A program made the position numbers and the translations under genes. From assembly GCA_964518905.1 (NCBI GenBank), contig CAZFJL010000003.1:72726-136725 (forward strand): DNA of 64,000 nucleotides, in the 5' to 3' direction. Under the pieces are notes generated by a model. It had not been told where the DNA came from and searched no databases. It worked only from the letters and a program-made list of their open reading frames with translations. This document shows positions 16,798 to 28,073 of the stretch, one piece after another. Each line of letters opens with the position of its first letter. Position 1 is the first letter of the stretch. Source of the stretch: RDYZ01 sp964518905 (GTDB taxonomy: Bacteria; Cyanobacteriota; Cyanobacteriia; Cyanobacteriales; Geitlerinemataceae).

Positions 16798-18021
16798 TTA
16801 GGATTTGGCCTCATCGGTTTGATCGGTTTGTTGCCCCTTCTGCGTTTCTACCTCGATCGACTCTTGATCCAACTCGCGATCGCTGTTCTCGTCTTCCTCC
16901 TCGTCGGCGTCTCCGGTCTCGGGTTCAGCTTCAACAGCGACTTCGGGATCAGCTTGGGATTCCGCTGTCGGCGTTACGTCGCTATCCTCGTTGTTTGCTG
17001 AATTTTGATCGGCATCCGACGCGATCGACTCACTACGATCGTTACTGTCCGACTCTGACTCGTCCGGCTCTGACTCGTCCGGCTCTGACTCGTCCGACTC
17101 AATTTCCATCGAAGCTTCCGAAGCATCGTCTAATTCATCACTATCTTCATCGTCATCCCAATCTTCCAGGGGATCAACATCTGAATTAGAATCCCGCGAC
17201 TCGGACGATTCGGGTGATACAGGCTTCGCTTTTCGCCCAAATAAGGCTCCGATCGATCCCAAAATTCCGCCCGATTTTTGTGTTTTAGCCGTCGGTTCAG
17301 CCTCCGGCGTCTCTCCTGGAATCTCGTCTGGCTCATCGTTCGTCGCCAGACTTACCGATTCTTCACCATCATCCTCTTCTGTGGTCTTCGGTTCCTCCGC
17401 TTCAGACTCTTCAATTTCAGGCTCAGAGGCGGCAATGTCGGTTTCGACTTCATCATTCACAGAATCGGCAACGTCAGCCGCTTCGATCGCATCCTCATCC
17501 ACAGCTTGGGGATCAGCGTTTGAAGCCGATGGTTCCGTTGATTCTCCAGGTAAATCCGAGGAGTCTGTCGAGGAGTCCGACGACAAGTCCATATCAGACG
17601 AAGTTGGCTGCGGTTCCTCGGTTGCGATCCCCGCCTTCGGTTCCTTGGGAATAGCTTGATCGGACGGGCTGGGATCGGCCTGTGGCTTGGCCTTCGATCC
17701 AAATCCGCCAAAGAGTCCGCCTGTTTTATTCGACGTGTCGATCGCCTCTGTGGATGTCTGCTGATCGCGCGGGGTTCCCTGTCGCCGCAACACCAAAAGC
17801 TGACCGCCCAAGCTGAAAATCAGCGCAACGCTGGCCGTTTCGCCCAGCAGCTCCGCCCCCGTCGCCTGCCCCGCGCAAAACCACAGCACGATCGCGTAAA
17901 AAATCCCGACCCCACTCCAAATAAAATCGCCCTTGCGATACACCTCCGGAAAGAAAAATGCAGCCATAAATAAAATAAAGCTGCCCGAACCGACGGCGAT
18001 CGCCAGAATCTTCGCGAGCAT
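16798..18021 (-). CDS. Ycf66 family protein with long acidic tail
   Basis: The first ~85 residues carry the Ycf66 domain: MLAKILAIAVGSGSFILFMAA, then FPEVYRKGDFIWSGVGIFYA and a third hydrophobic segment ending in LGGQLLVLRRQ. Ycf66 is conserved in cyanobacteria and some plastids but has no firm function. About 320 residues of low-complexity acidic sequence follow, including a 15-bp-unit repeat encoding SEPDESEPDESESD (around 17055-17100). I chose ATG 18021 (GGAG upstream), because the conserved domain begins there. An upstream ATG at 18111 would add 30 poorly supported residues. The stop is 28 bp from the convergent LpxB-like gene. Confidence 0.88.
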   Translation of the reverse strand: MLAKILAIAVGSGSFILFMAAFFFPEVYRKGDFIWSGVGIFYAIVLWFCAGQATGAELLGETASVALIFSLGGQLLVLRRQGTPRDQQTSTEAIDTSNKTGGLFGGFGSKAKPQADPSPSDQAIPKEPKAGIATEEPQPTSSDMDLSSDSSTDSSDLPGESTEPSASNADPQAVDEDAIEAADVADSVNDEVETDIAASEPEIEESEAEEPKTTEEDDGEESVSLATNDEPDEIPGETPEAEPTAKTQKSGGILGSIGALFGRKAKPVSPESSESRDSNSDVDPLEDWDDDEDSDELDDASEASMEIESDESEPDESEPDESESDSNDRSESIASDADQNSANNEDSDVTPTAESQADPEVAVEAEPETGDADEEEDENSDRELDQESIEVETQKGQQTDQTDEAKS

Positions 18022-18375
18022 GGTGGTGGGATCTCCCAGTAAGCGATGACAAATATAGGCATATTCTACCGGCACATGCTCGCCCTGAAGCGCCCCATTT
18101 TTGGCCGACATGCTCGATATATCAAGTCTTTCGCGTTCAAGCCGCCATCCTTAAGGCCAATTTGCCGGTCAGGATTTTTAAGATCTTCTTCCAATCCTGT
18201 TTAGGGGATCGGGCTACGCTAAAAGAACGGTTTCACGGCAGTTTCCGGCTGGAACGTGACTCATGCTCCGCTATCGCGCCGCGCACTGTCTCTGATCGCG
18301 ATCGTTATACCGCGTCCCGCAATGCCGCCGCGCGAACGGAGAGCTTGAAGCTACCGCACGCACTATTAGAATTTT

Positions 18376-19797
<1,422 letters not shown>

Positions 19798-19826
19798 CCC
19801 GTAGGTTGGTCTAGTAGTTAGTCTAG

Positions 19827-19923
19827 TAGGGTGGGCATTGCCCACCATCATCAGGTCTCGCCCGTAAGCCCACCATCCTCAGCCGAGGTGAAGCACAGTT
19901 GTGGTGGACAGTGCCCACCCTAC
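19827..19923. repeat. Palindromic element family A, full copy
   Basis: The termini GTAGGGTGGGCATTGCCCAC and GTGGACAGTGCCCACCCTAC match the copies at 211, 10242 and 63821. The interior keeps the CTCGCCCGTAAG-like part of the 63821 copy but is otherwise more diverged. It lies 29 bp after the gnd stop codon. Confidence 0.9.
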
Positions 19924-19985
19924 TAATTCCGGGTGATGACGAGCAACCGGGTTTCTGTAGGAAATGCGATTCACGATCGCAGTTC

Positions 19986-20101
19986 TATAGCAGAAACCGA
20001 TCGTGTTAGGACGCTCTTGTTTAAGCCGAAAACCGCACTTCGACTCCGCTCAGTGCTCTCAGCTTTTTTTGTACGTCCTAACTAAATCGGTTTTTGCTAT
20101 A
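19986..20101. repeat. Palindromic element family B, copy 1
   Basis: Terminal inverted repeats TATAGCAGAAACCGAT and ATCGGTTTTTGCTATA extend inward to GTTAGGAC and GTCCTAAC, giving about 27 bp per arm with few mismatches. The TA at each end suggests TA target duplication, as for IS630/Tc1-type elements. The interior (AAAACCGCACTTCGACTCCG) is shared with copy 2 at 45190. Related AACCGGGTTTCTG and AACCCGGTTTCTG motifs flank it on both sides. Confidence 0.88.
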
Positions 20102-20160
20102 CCAGGAACCCGGTTTCTGATTTTCCGATGTGTAGCAAAAAATTGGTAAGACTCGGATCT

Positions 20161-22920
20161 TCATTGGCGCGATCGCAAATTTTCAGACCCGCCGCCCGCT
20201 GTGCAAGTGCTTGATTGTGAACTGTGGACTAACGGCGATCGCAATGCTGCTGTCAGCTCGATCGCGCCATCCCGGCGTTCGCGCCACCTCCGAGCTTCTG
20301 TTAATTCTTCTAAATCCTGTGGTTTAGGATTAGCTACGGCCTGAGTGGTCGGTGCGATCGAGTCAGACGTCACGGAACCGAGGTTGATTGATCGGGGCGT
20401 AACGATCGGCAGCAGATTTAACTCATTGCCCAACAGTACCGAAGAAAAGTCTCGCGTACTGGAAACGCTGAACGTGCTACCGGCTCGCACCGCGTCGCAC
20501 GGATTATTGATTAGATCGCGAGCATCCTGCGGGGTATCGGCTAGGGTCACCAACGCGGCGCTGGTGTCGAGTTCGGGCGTTGCGATCGTCACACTGCCGC
20601 TGAACTCTGCCCCCAAAGCTGAAGTCGCCGTAATGTCACTGGCTGGCGTGAGCCGATCGCGAAGGGCTGTCCCAAAAATACCGTTCGCCGCCAAACTCAC
20701 CCGGCCACCGCGACTATTGTCGGCATTTGCGGTGATGTCACTGTTATCGAGCGCGATTAGGGTGTCGCTGGCGATCGTGATATTGCCGCCCGAGGCATCG
20801 CCCTGTGTGTTCGTCGAAATCGAACCAGCATCGCGCAGGCGCAGATCGGCCACGTTGAGGACAATATCGCCAAAGCCTGCCGTACTGTCCGCCCGCAGTC
20901 GTGAGCTGCCGGTGATCTCCAGCCGATCGGCTTGTAAATCGATAATTCCCGCATTGCCGCTGTCTGTGCTGCTGACGGCAAGCTCGGCTCCGTTGCGGAC
21001 GCTGATTGAATCGGCGCGAAGCTGAAGGCTTCCGGCATCGCCGGTTCCCTCCGTCGAAGCAAATAGGCCGCTGGGAAATTGGGTTCCGGTAGGATCGGTG
21101 AATACTTCATCAAGGCGTGAGTCGATCGCCGGTGTCGAACCCTCGATCGCAATCTCTGTCGCATTAATGCGAATCGTCCCGCCCTGTCCAGAGCCGAAAG
21201 TTCCCGCCGTAATCTGTCCGCCGTCGTTAACCACTAGACGATCAACATCAATCTCGATATTGGCTCCTGGTGCAGCGGCGGAGGTGCTGGTGGTGATTTG
21301 GGAGGGGTCACCGTCGATCGAGATGCCTCCCAGATAGAGCGATTCTGCCTGGAGTGCGATCGATCCGCTGGGTGCGGTCGTGCTGCTGCTGCGGGTGGCG
21401 AGAGAAATTGCCGCACCCTCCGCGAGGATAATCTCGGGAGCCGTAAGCGCGATACTGCCAACGCTGGCGCTGGAACCGACAAACCCCGAGGCCGCGAGGA
21501 GGCTTTGAAAGCCGTTGCCAGTACCACGAATTTCAATCGACTCGCTCGCATTGATGATGATATTTCCGGCCAAACCTTCGGCGACGCTAAAAGCCAAGAG
21601 TTGCGAGCCGTCTTGAATGCGAATGCGATCGGTTTCGATCGCGATCGTGCCGCCGCTCCCCGTCGCCGTGGAAAAGCTCGATCCCGACCAGAAGCTCGTG
21701 TCCGTATCAATCTCACGGGCGCGGATATCCATCCGTCCGGCGTTGCCCGCCCCGAAGGTATCGACCCCTAAAATCGAAGCGTTCACCACCGAAAAGCGAT
21801 CGGCGATCACCTCAAGCTGGCCGCCGTTGCCCGTCGCCTCGGGGTCAACGGTGGCATAAAAACCGCTGGAAAACTGGGTGAAGGGTGAGAGTCCCGACAC
21901 TTCGACCCGGTCTGTTGCGATCGCGACGATGCGATCGCCGGTGGCATCCCCCAAGGTGTCAGCCAGAACGACACCACCATCGATCAGCCGGATCGTCTCA
22001 CCTCGAAGCTGCGCCGTACCGCCACCATTCCCGCTCGTATCCACCGATGCGCCGGTTAGCAATTGCACCTCTCCCCAGCCCGTCGCCCCACTGTAGTCGA
22101 ACAGTTCCGGTGTTCGCCACTCGGAAAAAAGCACGCGACCGGCGGTGACGGCTCCGAGTTCGATCCGGCCTTCGGGAGCGGTGATATTGCCGCCGTTGAG
22201 GGTGATCCGATCGGCGATTAAGCCGAGGGTTTGACCGCGATCGAGGGTGAGGCCGCTGGGTCGTTCGGTGCGATTGGTGGACAAGTCGCCGTTGTAGGTG
22301 AGGCCGTTGCCGGAGCCGGTGATCGTGATGCTGGCTGGTTCCTGAGTAATGGATTGAGCAGTGGAGTTGATCGCATTGATCGGGTCGAACTGAAGGCCGA
22401 TCGGCACGGTAATCGAAAGTAGCGGGGAACTTGTGGCGATCGGATCGGCAAAAAAGGAGACACCATCCTCAAATAGCAAACGATCGGCGGTCGTAACCAG
22501 GACTGCGCCACCGGTGTCGATCTGTGCATTCTCACCGAAGATAATGCCATTGGCGGCGATCGCGAATAGGTCGGCAGGTGCATCAAAACGAATCGTGCCG
22601 TCGATCGAGGCGGGGCGATCGCCCGTAAGCCTCAAAATGGCGCGATCGACGCGATCAAGGCCGACAAAATTCGCGATTTCGTTAGCGCTGAGATCAAACT
22701 GCTCGAAGCTATGAAACAGATTCGTTCCGGCGATCGTGCCGCCGGTAATATCGAAGCGTTGCGGGGCTTGGGCGTTTGTGGTGACCTGCGAGGCGATCGG
22801 GAGTGTAGCATCGGGAATGAGCTGCGCTATTGCCATCGATGCAACATTTAGGGCGATCGCCCCTGCCCCGAGTGGAAGCGCAAGGCAGCGTCTGATTAAT
22901 TGGCGGGAAGGGTTATTCAT
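20161..22920 (-). CDS. Filamentous haemagglutinin-type exoprotein (TpsA-like)
   Basis: The 919-residue protein begins with a signal-like segment (residues 1-32). A two-partner-secretion domain follows (about 35-155): FDITGGTIAGTNLFHSFEQF, then NEIANF and ANGIIFGENAQIDTGGAVLVTTADRLLF. The rest is a repetitive beta-helix with many IxLxADRLxIxGGxxI-like turns. Such proteins cross the outer membrane through a TpsB/Omp85-like partner and act in adhesion or as secreted scaffolds. No partner gene is in this window. Cyanobacterial members often end in other domains, but here the C-terminal ~100 residues are low in structure and contain a Cys pair. It is transcribed alone. ATG 22920 starts at the signal sequence. 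Confidence 0.88.
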   Translation of the reverse strand: MNNPSRQLIRRCLALPLGAGAIALNVASMAIAQLIPDATLPIASQVTTNAQAPQRFDITGGTIAGTNLFHSFEQFDLSANEIANFVGLDRVDRAILRLTGDRPASIDGTIRFDAPADLFAIAANGIIFGENAQIDTGGAVLVTTADRLLFEDGVSFFADPIATSSPLLSITVPIGLQFDPINAINSTAQSITQEPASITITGSGNGLTYNGDLSTNRTERPSGLTLDRGQTLGLIADRITLNGGNITAPEGRIELGAVTAGRVLFSEWRTPELFDYSGATGWGEVQLLTGASVDTSGNGGGTAQLRGETIRLIDGGVVLADTLGDATGDRIVAIATDRVEVSGLSPFTQFSSGFYATVDPEATGNGGQLEVIADRFSVVNASILGVDTFGAGNAGRMDIRAREIDTDTSFWSGSSFSTATGSGGTIAIETDRIRIQDGSQLLAFSVAEGLAGNIIINASESIEIRGTGNGFQSLLAASGFVGSSASVGSIALTAPEIILAEGAAISLATRSSSTTAPSGSIALQAESLYLGGISIDGDPSQITTSTSAAAPGANIEIDVDRLVVNDGGQITAGTFGSGQGGTIRINATEIAIEGSTPAIDSRLDEVFTDPTGTQFPSGLFASTEGTGDAGSLQLRADSISVRNGAELAVSSTDSGNAGIIDLQADRLEITGSSRLRADSTAGFGDIVLNVADLRLRDAGSISTNTQGDASGGNITIASDTLIALDNSDITANADNSRGGRVSLAANGIFGTALRDRLTPASDITATSALGAEFSGSVTIATPELDTSAALVTLADTPQDARDLINNPCDAVRAGSTFSVSSTRDFSSVLLGNELNLLPIVTPRSINLGSVTSDSIAPTTQAVANPKPQDLEELTEARRWRERRDGAIELTAALRSPLVHSSQSSTCTAGGGSENLRSRQ

Positions 22921-23023
22921 CTCGATCAGCGCAACCCGTGGGGAGAAGGTGTAAGTGGTTCAGGCTCAGAGGTAACAACGGATGCAAACCGATAGCAGGA
23001 TGATTAACGATGCTGGTTTGAAA

Positions 23024-24412
23024 CTAGCTTGCTGTGGTGGAGGTTAAATGATCGAGAATCTCGATCGTCTCCCGCTCAAATGACACCTGAGCGCGATTCG
23101 TGCGGCCACCAACATAAAGCTTGCCCGCCGTCGATAGCGCCCAAATCTGAGAATGCGAGGCGTAACTCATCAGCGTACTCAGCATCAGCAGGCCAAACCC
23201 GGCATACACCAGCGGAATCCCAGGGTCGGATTTGATCTGTAGCCCCGTGCTGCCGATGATGCCCTTGAGTTTGAGGGTGACACCATTCACCTCCAGTTCA
23301 CCGCCCGATCGCACCGTCGCGATCGGTTTGCCCTCGGAATCATAGATAAACACCGTCCCCTGCAAATCCTTCGCAATCAACGACACCCCCTCGCTCATAT
23401 CCGGCTTGGTCGGAACCCAGGTTCCCCAGAGGCGATCCTTAGATTCCAACGGCGCCATCGGCAAGCGAAAAATCGGGCTGTTATTAAGCTGGACGCGGAT
23501 ACCGGAGATCGACCAGTCGGTTTGATAAAGCACGACACCGTTATAGCGCAGCGGTTCATTCACAAAAATGGTTTTGCGCTCTTGCTCATTACCATCCGCA
23601 TCTTGGATCGAAAGATCCGAGTAAAACTGATCGATCGCGCCGTTGGGCAAATAATCAATCCAAAAGCGATTGACGTGAATCGACCAGCCTCGAAAGCGAT
23701 CGGGACGCGACAGAACGCCAATATCGATGAAATTTTCCACGGGAACCGTTTCCCCGTCGGCGATCATTTGCTGGGCGACGACGCCCGTGAGCGAGCCGGT
23801 AATCGCTCCAAGCAAAACGAGCAACATACTCGCGTGAACAATAATCGGCCCAATGCGTCCGATTAACCCCTTACGGGCATAGAGCCGATCGCCTTCGCGA
23901 AACACCTTGTAACTGCGATCGCCGAGCAGGGTTTCGAGCTGATCGAGCGGTTGGGGCGCCTCGGTTTCGTCAGTCACAGTGGCATCCAGCGGCAATTCAG
24001 AACTGAGGGCGAGCTTTTGGAATTGTCGCGGCTGATCGTAAAACTTCCAGGTTTGCGCCGCCTTGAGAGCGGGGATTTGTCGCGCAAAGGTACAGGCGGT
24101 GAGAGTCGTCCCAAAGGCCACTAGTAAGGCCAAAAACCACCAGGTTTTATAAACCGAGTCGAGCCCGATCGCCAGCAACACTTTCCAGGTCAGGAAGCCA
24201 AACAGCGCCGGGTCTTCGGGATAGTTGGCCTGGTAAAACTCTAGGCTACGATCCTGTTCGATCACCGTGCCGCTCATGCTGGCGACGGCGATCGTCAACA
24301 ACAGGACGATCGCTAAACGCAAATCGGCCAAAATCGGTAGCACATCGCGACGAAACGCACGGCGAAACGCCTGCCACCAGGACAGAGAAGTTTGGGAAGA
24401 GTCAGCAGTCAT
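23024..24412 (-). CDS. ccs1: Cytochrome c biogenesis protein Ccs1/ResB
   Basis: Ccs1 (ResB) works with CcsA to deliver haem across the thylakoid or plasma membrane and attach it to c-type apocytochromes. The product has three N-terminal membrane spans (DVLPILADLRLAIVLLLTIA; TWWFLALLVAFGTTLTACTF; IGPIIVHASMLLVLLGAITG, with the conserved His). A large lumenal domain and a final span near residue 420 (PLVYAGFGLLMLSTLMSY) follow. I chose ATG 24412 (MTADSSQTS). The longer frame from 24502 adds 30 residues that do not fit the family. The gene lies 141 bp after the PBP2 gene on the same strand. Confidence 0.9.
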   Translation of the reverse strand: MTADSSQTSLSWWQAFRRAFRRDVLPILADLRLAIVLLLTIAVASMSGTVIEQDRSLEFYQANYPEDPALFGFLTWKVLLAIGLDSVYKTWWFLALLVAFGTTLTACTFARQIPALKAAQTWKFYDQPRQFQKLALSSELPLDATVTDETEAPQPLDQLETLLGDRSYKVFREGDRLYARKGLIGRIGPIIVHASMLLVLLGAITGSLTGVVAQQMIADGETVPVENFIDIGVLSRPDRFRGWSIHVNRFWIDYLPNGAIDQFYSDLSIQDADGNEQERKTIFVNEPLRYNGVVLYQTDWSISGIRVQLNNSPIFRLPMAPLESKDRLWGTWVPTKPDMSEGVSLIAKDLQGTVFIYDSEGKPIATVRSGGELEVNGVTLKLKGIIGSTGLQIKSDPGIPLVYAGFGLLMLSTLMSYASHSQIWALSTAGKLYVGGRTNRAQVSFERETIEILDHLTSTTAS

Positions 24413-24553
24413 TAAAGCCAGGAAATACAAACTATCACGATCGCGCAGGATGACGCCCAGCCCAGCCCTGAAGCTCGGGTGGCCGAACCCTCGCTTCTTC
24501 ATTGTGCCGGGAGTTGCCGCGATCGGGCTGAACCAATTAAGCCAAATGAATGA

Positions 24554-26410
24554 TCACGGGGTCGCAGGCGGGGGCGTCGGCGTGCCATTTTCTCGGGCTT
24601 TTTTCTGGGCGAAATACGCTTCTAATACCTTTTTGACCTTGGGCCCCGTGAACGATCCACCCCCCTGACCCGAATGTTCACCGAAGGCCACCACCACAAT
24701 TTCGGGTTTATCCATCGGTGCATACGCGCCAAACCAAGTATGCGACTCGTAGGGCGGTGCTTCTGCCGTGCCGCTCTTGCCCACAAAGGCCGGAATGTTG
24801 GAGGAATTGATTCCGCTACCCGTGCCGTAGGTGATGACTTCGCGTAGTCCTTGCTGAATCACGGCGATCGTGTCCGGTGCAATTCCCAGTGACTCGCGCC
24901 ACATGCTGGGCGTCTGGCTGGGGTCATAGAACAGGTGCGGCTTGACGAGATCGCCACCGTTGGCCGGAACAGCAAACATTACCGCGACTTGCAGCGGGGA
25001 CGCCTGCAAAAATCCCTGACCGATCGACATATTGATCGTGTCGCCCTGAAACCAGCCATAGCCGATATTTTCGCGCTTCCAGGCATCATCCGGCACGAGA
25101 CCGGCGGCCTCTTCCACGCCGATTTCAATCCCGGTTTTTGAACCAAAACCATACTTGCGCGTCCACTGAATGAGTGGCTGTGCGCCCATCTTTTGCGCTG
25201 TCTGATAGAAAAAGGTATCGCTACTCCAGGCCATCGCCCCGGCGAAACTCAGCGGTCCAAAGCCTGCGTTATTCCAGTCCCAAAACTGGATACCGCCCGC
25301 AATGATGTAGGGGTAGGTCGGTAGCACGGTCGTCGAAGGAAAGGCACCGGACTCGATCGCGGCGGTAGACGTGACAATCTTAAACGTACTGGCAGGCGGA
25401 AACCCTTGCAGCGCACGGTTCACAAACGGATGATCTCGCCCCTGAAGTTCTTGCCATTTCGCCTCATCGATCGCTTCCGAAAACAGATTGGGGTCAAAGC
25501 TCGGGCGACTCACCATCGCCAACACCGCTCCATCATTGGGATCGATCGCCACCAGCGCACCCTGAGTATCTCCCAGGGCCGCCTCTGCCGCTTTCTGTAG
25601 CTCCAGGTCGATCGTCAGCGTCACATCCTCTCCGGCATGGGTCTCTTGCTCACCCAGTACCTTAATCACCTGGCCGCGACTATCAACTTCCACCTGCTGG
25701 CCGCCCCACTCACCCCGTAAAATCGGCTCGAAAGCCGCCTCAGCCCCCATCAAGCCGACGATATCGCCCAAGCGATACTGCTTGTTGATCTCAAATTCGT
25801 AGCGATCGACATAATCATCCAAACTGGCATCGTCGATTTCCCCCGTATAGCCCAAAACGTGAGCCGCTAGCTCACCATTGGGATAGGTCCGAATCGCCTC
25901 AATTCCCACCTCGACACCTTGGAGTTCTTCGCCATATTCTTTAAGAGCGGTGGCCTGCTGGTCATTCAGGTTGCGGGCAAGCCGAACGGGTAACGGCGAG
26001 TTGTAGCCTGCTTTTTCGAGGCGGGCGAGGATACGATCGCAAGGCGTATCGAGAATTTCGCAGAGACGGGTCAGATGCTGCGGCCATTCTTCGGGTTTAT
26101 GGGTTGCAGGCCAGAGAAAAACCGATCGTGAAAGCTTAGAACTGGCGAGAATTTTGCCGTGGCGATCGAAAATATTGCCGCGTATCGGCTGTGCTGGCAC
26201 GAGACGAATACGGTTTTCCTCTGCGAGCTGGCGGTTGCGTTTGCCCTGGATGAGCTGAAGCTGCACAAGACGCGCACCGATCCCCCCCGCCAAAATCAGC
26301 GTAATCACAAACATCATGACGATCGCCTGGAACGACTGACCGACCGTGCGTTTCGATCCGCGCGGAGCCGATTGAGAAGTGGAAGGGGAAGAAGCGAGGG
26401 TCACGGGCAA
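24554..26410 (-). CDS. mrdA: Penicillin-binding protein 2 (peptidoglycan transpeptidase)
   Basis: PBP2 is the class B transpeptidase of the cell-elongation machinery. This 618-residue protein has one N-terminal membrane span (about 29-49), the dimerisation domain with RGNIFDRHGKILA, and the transpeptidase domain. The nucleophile Ser341 is in PPASTFKIVTS. The second motif appears as SSD in AWSSDTFFY, and the third is KSGTAEAPP. The C-terminal Pro/Ala tail is short. Length and motifs are normal. It is followed on the same strand by ccs1. The upstream region (426 bp) separates it from the divergent polyamine transporter genes. Confidence 0.94.
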   Translation of the reverse strand: MPVTLASSPSTSQSAPRGSKRTVGQSFQAIVMMFVITLILAGGIGARLVQLQLIQGKRNRQLAEENRIRLVPAQPIRGNIFDRHGKILASSKLSRSVFLWPATHKPEEWPQHLTRLCEILDTPCDRILARLEKAGYNSPLPVRLARNLNDQQATALKEYGEELQGVEVGIEAIRTYPNGELAAHVLGYTGEIDDASLDDYVDRYEFEINKQYRLGDIVGLMGAEAAFEPILRGEWGGQQVEVDSRGQVIKVLGEQETHAGEDVTLTIDLELQKAAEAALGDTQGALVAIDPNDGAVLAMVSRPSFDPNLFSEAIDEAKWQELQGRDHPFVNRALQGFPPASTFKIVTSTAAIESGAFPSTTVLPTYPYIIAGGIQFWDWNNAGFGPLSFAGAMAWSSDTFFYQTAQKMGAQPLIQWTRKYGFGSKTGIEIGVEEAAGLVPDDAWKRENIGYGWFQGDTINMSIGQGFLQASPLQVAVMFAVPANGGDLVKPHLFYDPSQTPSMWRESLGIAPDTIAVIQQGLREVITYGTGSGINSSNIPAFVGKSGTAEAPPYESHTWFGAYAPMDKPEIVVVAFGEHSGQGGGSFTGPKVKKVLEAYFAQKKARENGTPTPPPATP

Positions 26411-26836
26411 TAGGGGGAATCAGGAAGTGGGCAGAAACGATAGAAGCGTGGCGAAGGACAGCGATCAGAGATTCAGAGTCGTGTTTTATCGCTTTTTTGA
26501 TTGATGCGAAAAGTTGATAGGGATCGCGATTTTTTGCGGTAATACGGTCAGAATCTCAGGCTGAAATTTTAGGTGGAAATCATGATCAAATCCTAACTCA
26601 GACCAAAAGAGATCTAAAGTCTCGTTGAAATCCGAGATCAACAGGCGACGATCGGGCATTGCATAGATACAATGATTGGAGATTGGAGCCTAAATCTAGA
26701 CAGCAGATGGATCTAGACAGAAAGCATCACGCTCTATATCGAGTCTAATCTACGGATTAACCCCACGCTCGTCACAGCACCCAGTCACCCCGCCTCGTTC
26801 AAACACGCGCATCGCCCCTCTTAGGGAAACGCCACC
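26411..26836. other. 426-bp divergent spacer between mrdA and potA
   Basis: No gene is seen here. The direct repeat ATCTAGACAG occurs at 26694-26703 and 26711-26720, a 17-bp spacing, about 115 bp upstream of potA. It could be an operator pair. No convincing promoter was identified, though both flanking genes must start in this region. Confidence 0.4.
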
Positions 26837-27976
26837 ATGTTGCAGACCGCCCCTCCGAATGCCGACCTCGCCGGACGCGAGTCCGAGTTCGACGTCGAAC
26901 TGCGAAAAGTGTTTAAGGTCTTTAATGGCGAAACTGCCGTCAGAGGAGTCGAGTTCGGCATTCGACGCGGTGAATTTTTCAGTATTCTGGGCCCTTCGGG
27001 CTGCGGCAAAACCACGACACTCAGGCTGATCGGCGGGTTTGAGATGCCCTCCGCTGGTGAGGTCATGATTCGCGGTCAATCGATGACCCAGGTTCCGGCC
27101 TATCGTCGCCCGGTGAATACGGTCTTTCAGAGTTACGCACTGTTTGATCACATGAACGTGCGCGACAACATCGGATTTGGCCTGCGCTTAAAGAATTTGA
27201 GTAAAGCCGAAATTCAGCACAGCGTTGACGAAGTCTTGGAACTGGTCAAGCTCGAACCCCTCGCGAGTCGCTTTCCGAAACAGCTTTCCGGTGGTCAGCG
27301 CCAACGGGTCGCCCTGGCGCGGGCGTTGGTCAATCGTCCGGCGGTGCTACTGCTTGATGAGCCGCTCGGTGCGTTGGATCTCAAGTTACGCAAACAGATG
27401 CAGTACGAATTGTCGAGTCTGCATCAAGACTTGGGCGTCACGTTTGTAATGGTGACCCACGATCAAGAAGAAGCGCTGTCGATGTCCGATCGCATCGCCG
27501 TGATGCGCGATGGTCGCATCGAGCAGATCGGCACGCCCCAGGAGATCTACGACGCGCCCAAAACGCCATTTATCGCAGACTTTATTGGCGATACGAACCT
27601 GTTTGAAGGCCATGTCGAGCGCTGCGATGCGACCTCACTCGTCGTTCGTACCAATGCCGGATTAGAGCTGCTGGTCGATCGCCCGGAGACCGATCAAGCC
27701 GATCGACTCGATCGCGGTAGCGCCGTTGTCGTCAGTGTGCGCCCCGAAAAAATCGATCTACATCTCTACCCCACGGAGACAACCCACAACACTTTTGAAG
27801 GGCGACTGACCCATACGATGTACCTCGGCACTCATATCCAGTTCACGATCGAGCTAACTTCGGGCGCTGTGTTGACGGTACGCCAGCCCAGCAATGTTGC
27901 CGAGCATCCGGCCATCAATACGCCCGTGTTTGTTTCGTGGTCGCCGACCAATAGCCTCGCCCTTGCCGTACGCTAG
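26837..27976 (+). CDS. potA: Polyamine ABC transporter ATP-binding protein PotA
   Basis: This 379-residue ATPase has Walker A GPSGCGKTT, the Q-loop in FQSYALFDHMNV, signature LSGGQRQRVALARAL, Walker B LLLDEPLGALD and the switch His in VMVTHDQEEAL. A C-terminal TOBE-type regulatory domain follows (about 240-379). That layout and the sequence match spermidine/putrescine PotA. It is the first gene of potA-potD-potB-potC, all on one strand with 97-161 bp spacers, so one operon is likely even though the spacing is loose. It powers uptake through the PotB/PotC channel. Confidence 0.93.
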   Translation: MLQTAPPNADLAGRESEFDVELRKVFKVFNGETAVRGVEFGIRRGEFFSILGPSGCGKTTTLRLIGGFEMPSAGEVMIRGQSMTQVPAYRRPVNTVFQSYALFDHMNVRDNIGFGLRLKNLSKAEIQHSVDEVLELVKLEPLASRFPKQLSGGQRQRVALARALVNRPAVLLLDEPLGALDLKLRKQMQYELSSLHQDLGVTFVMVTHDQEEALSMSDRIAVMRDGRIEQIGTPQEIYDAPKTPFIADFIGDTNLFEGHVERCDATSLVVRTNAGLELLVDRPETDQADRLDRGSAVVVSVRPEKIDLHLYPTETTHNTFEGRLTHTMYLGTHIQFTIELTSGAVLTVRQPSNVAEHPAINTPVFVSWSPTNSLALAVR

Positions 27977-28073
27977 CCCCTGATATACCCCAAACTCCGC
28001 TAACGCAGCGCGAGTAACCTCGTTGTGCTCGCCCCTGGATTTTTCGCGCCCCTGGACTTTTCTCGTAACCCTC

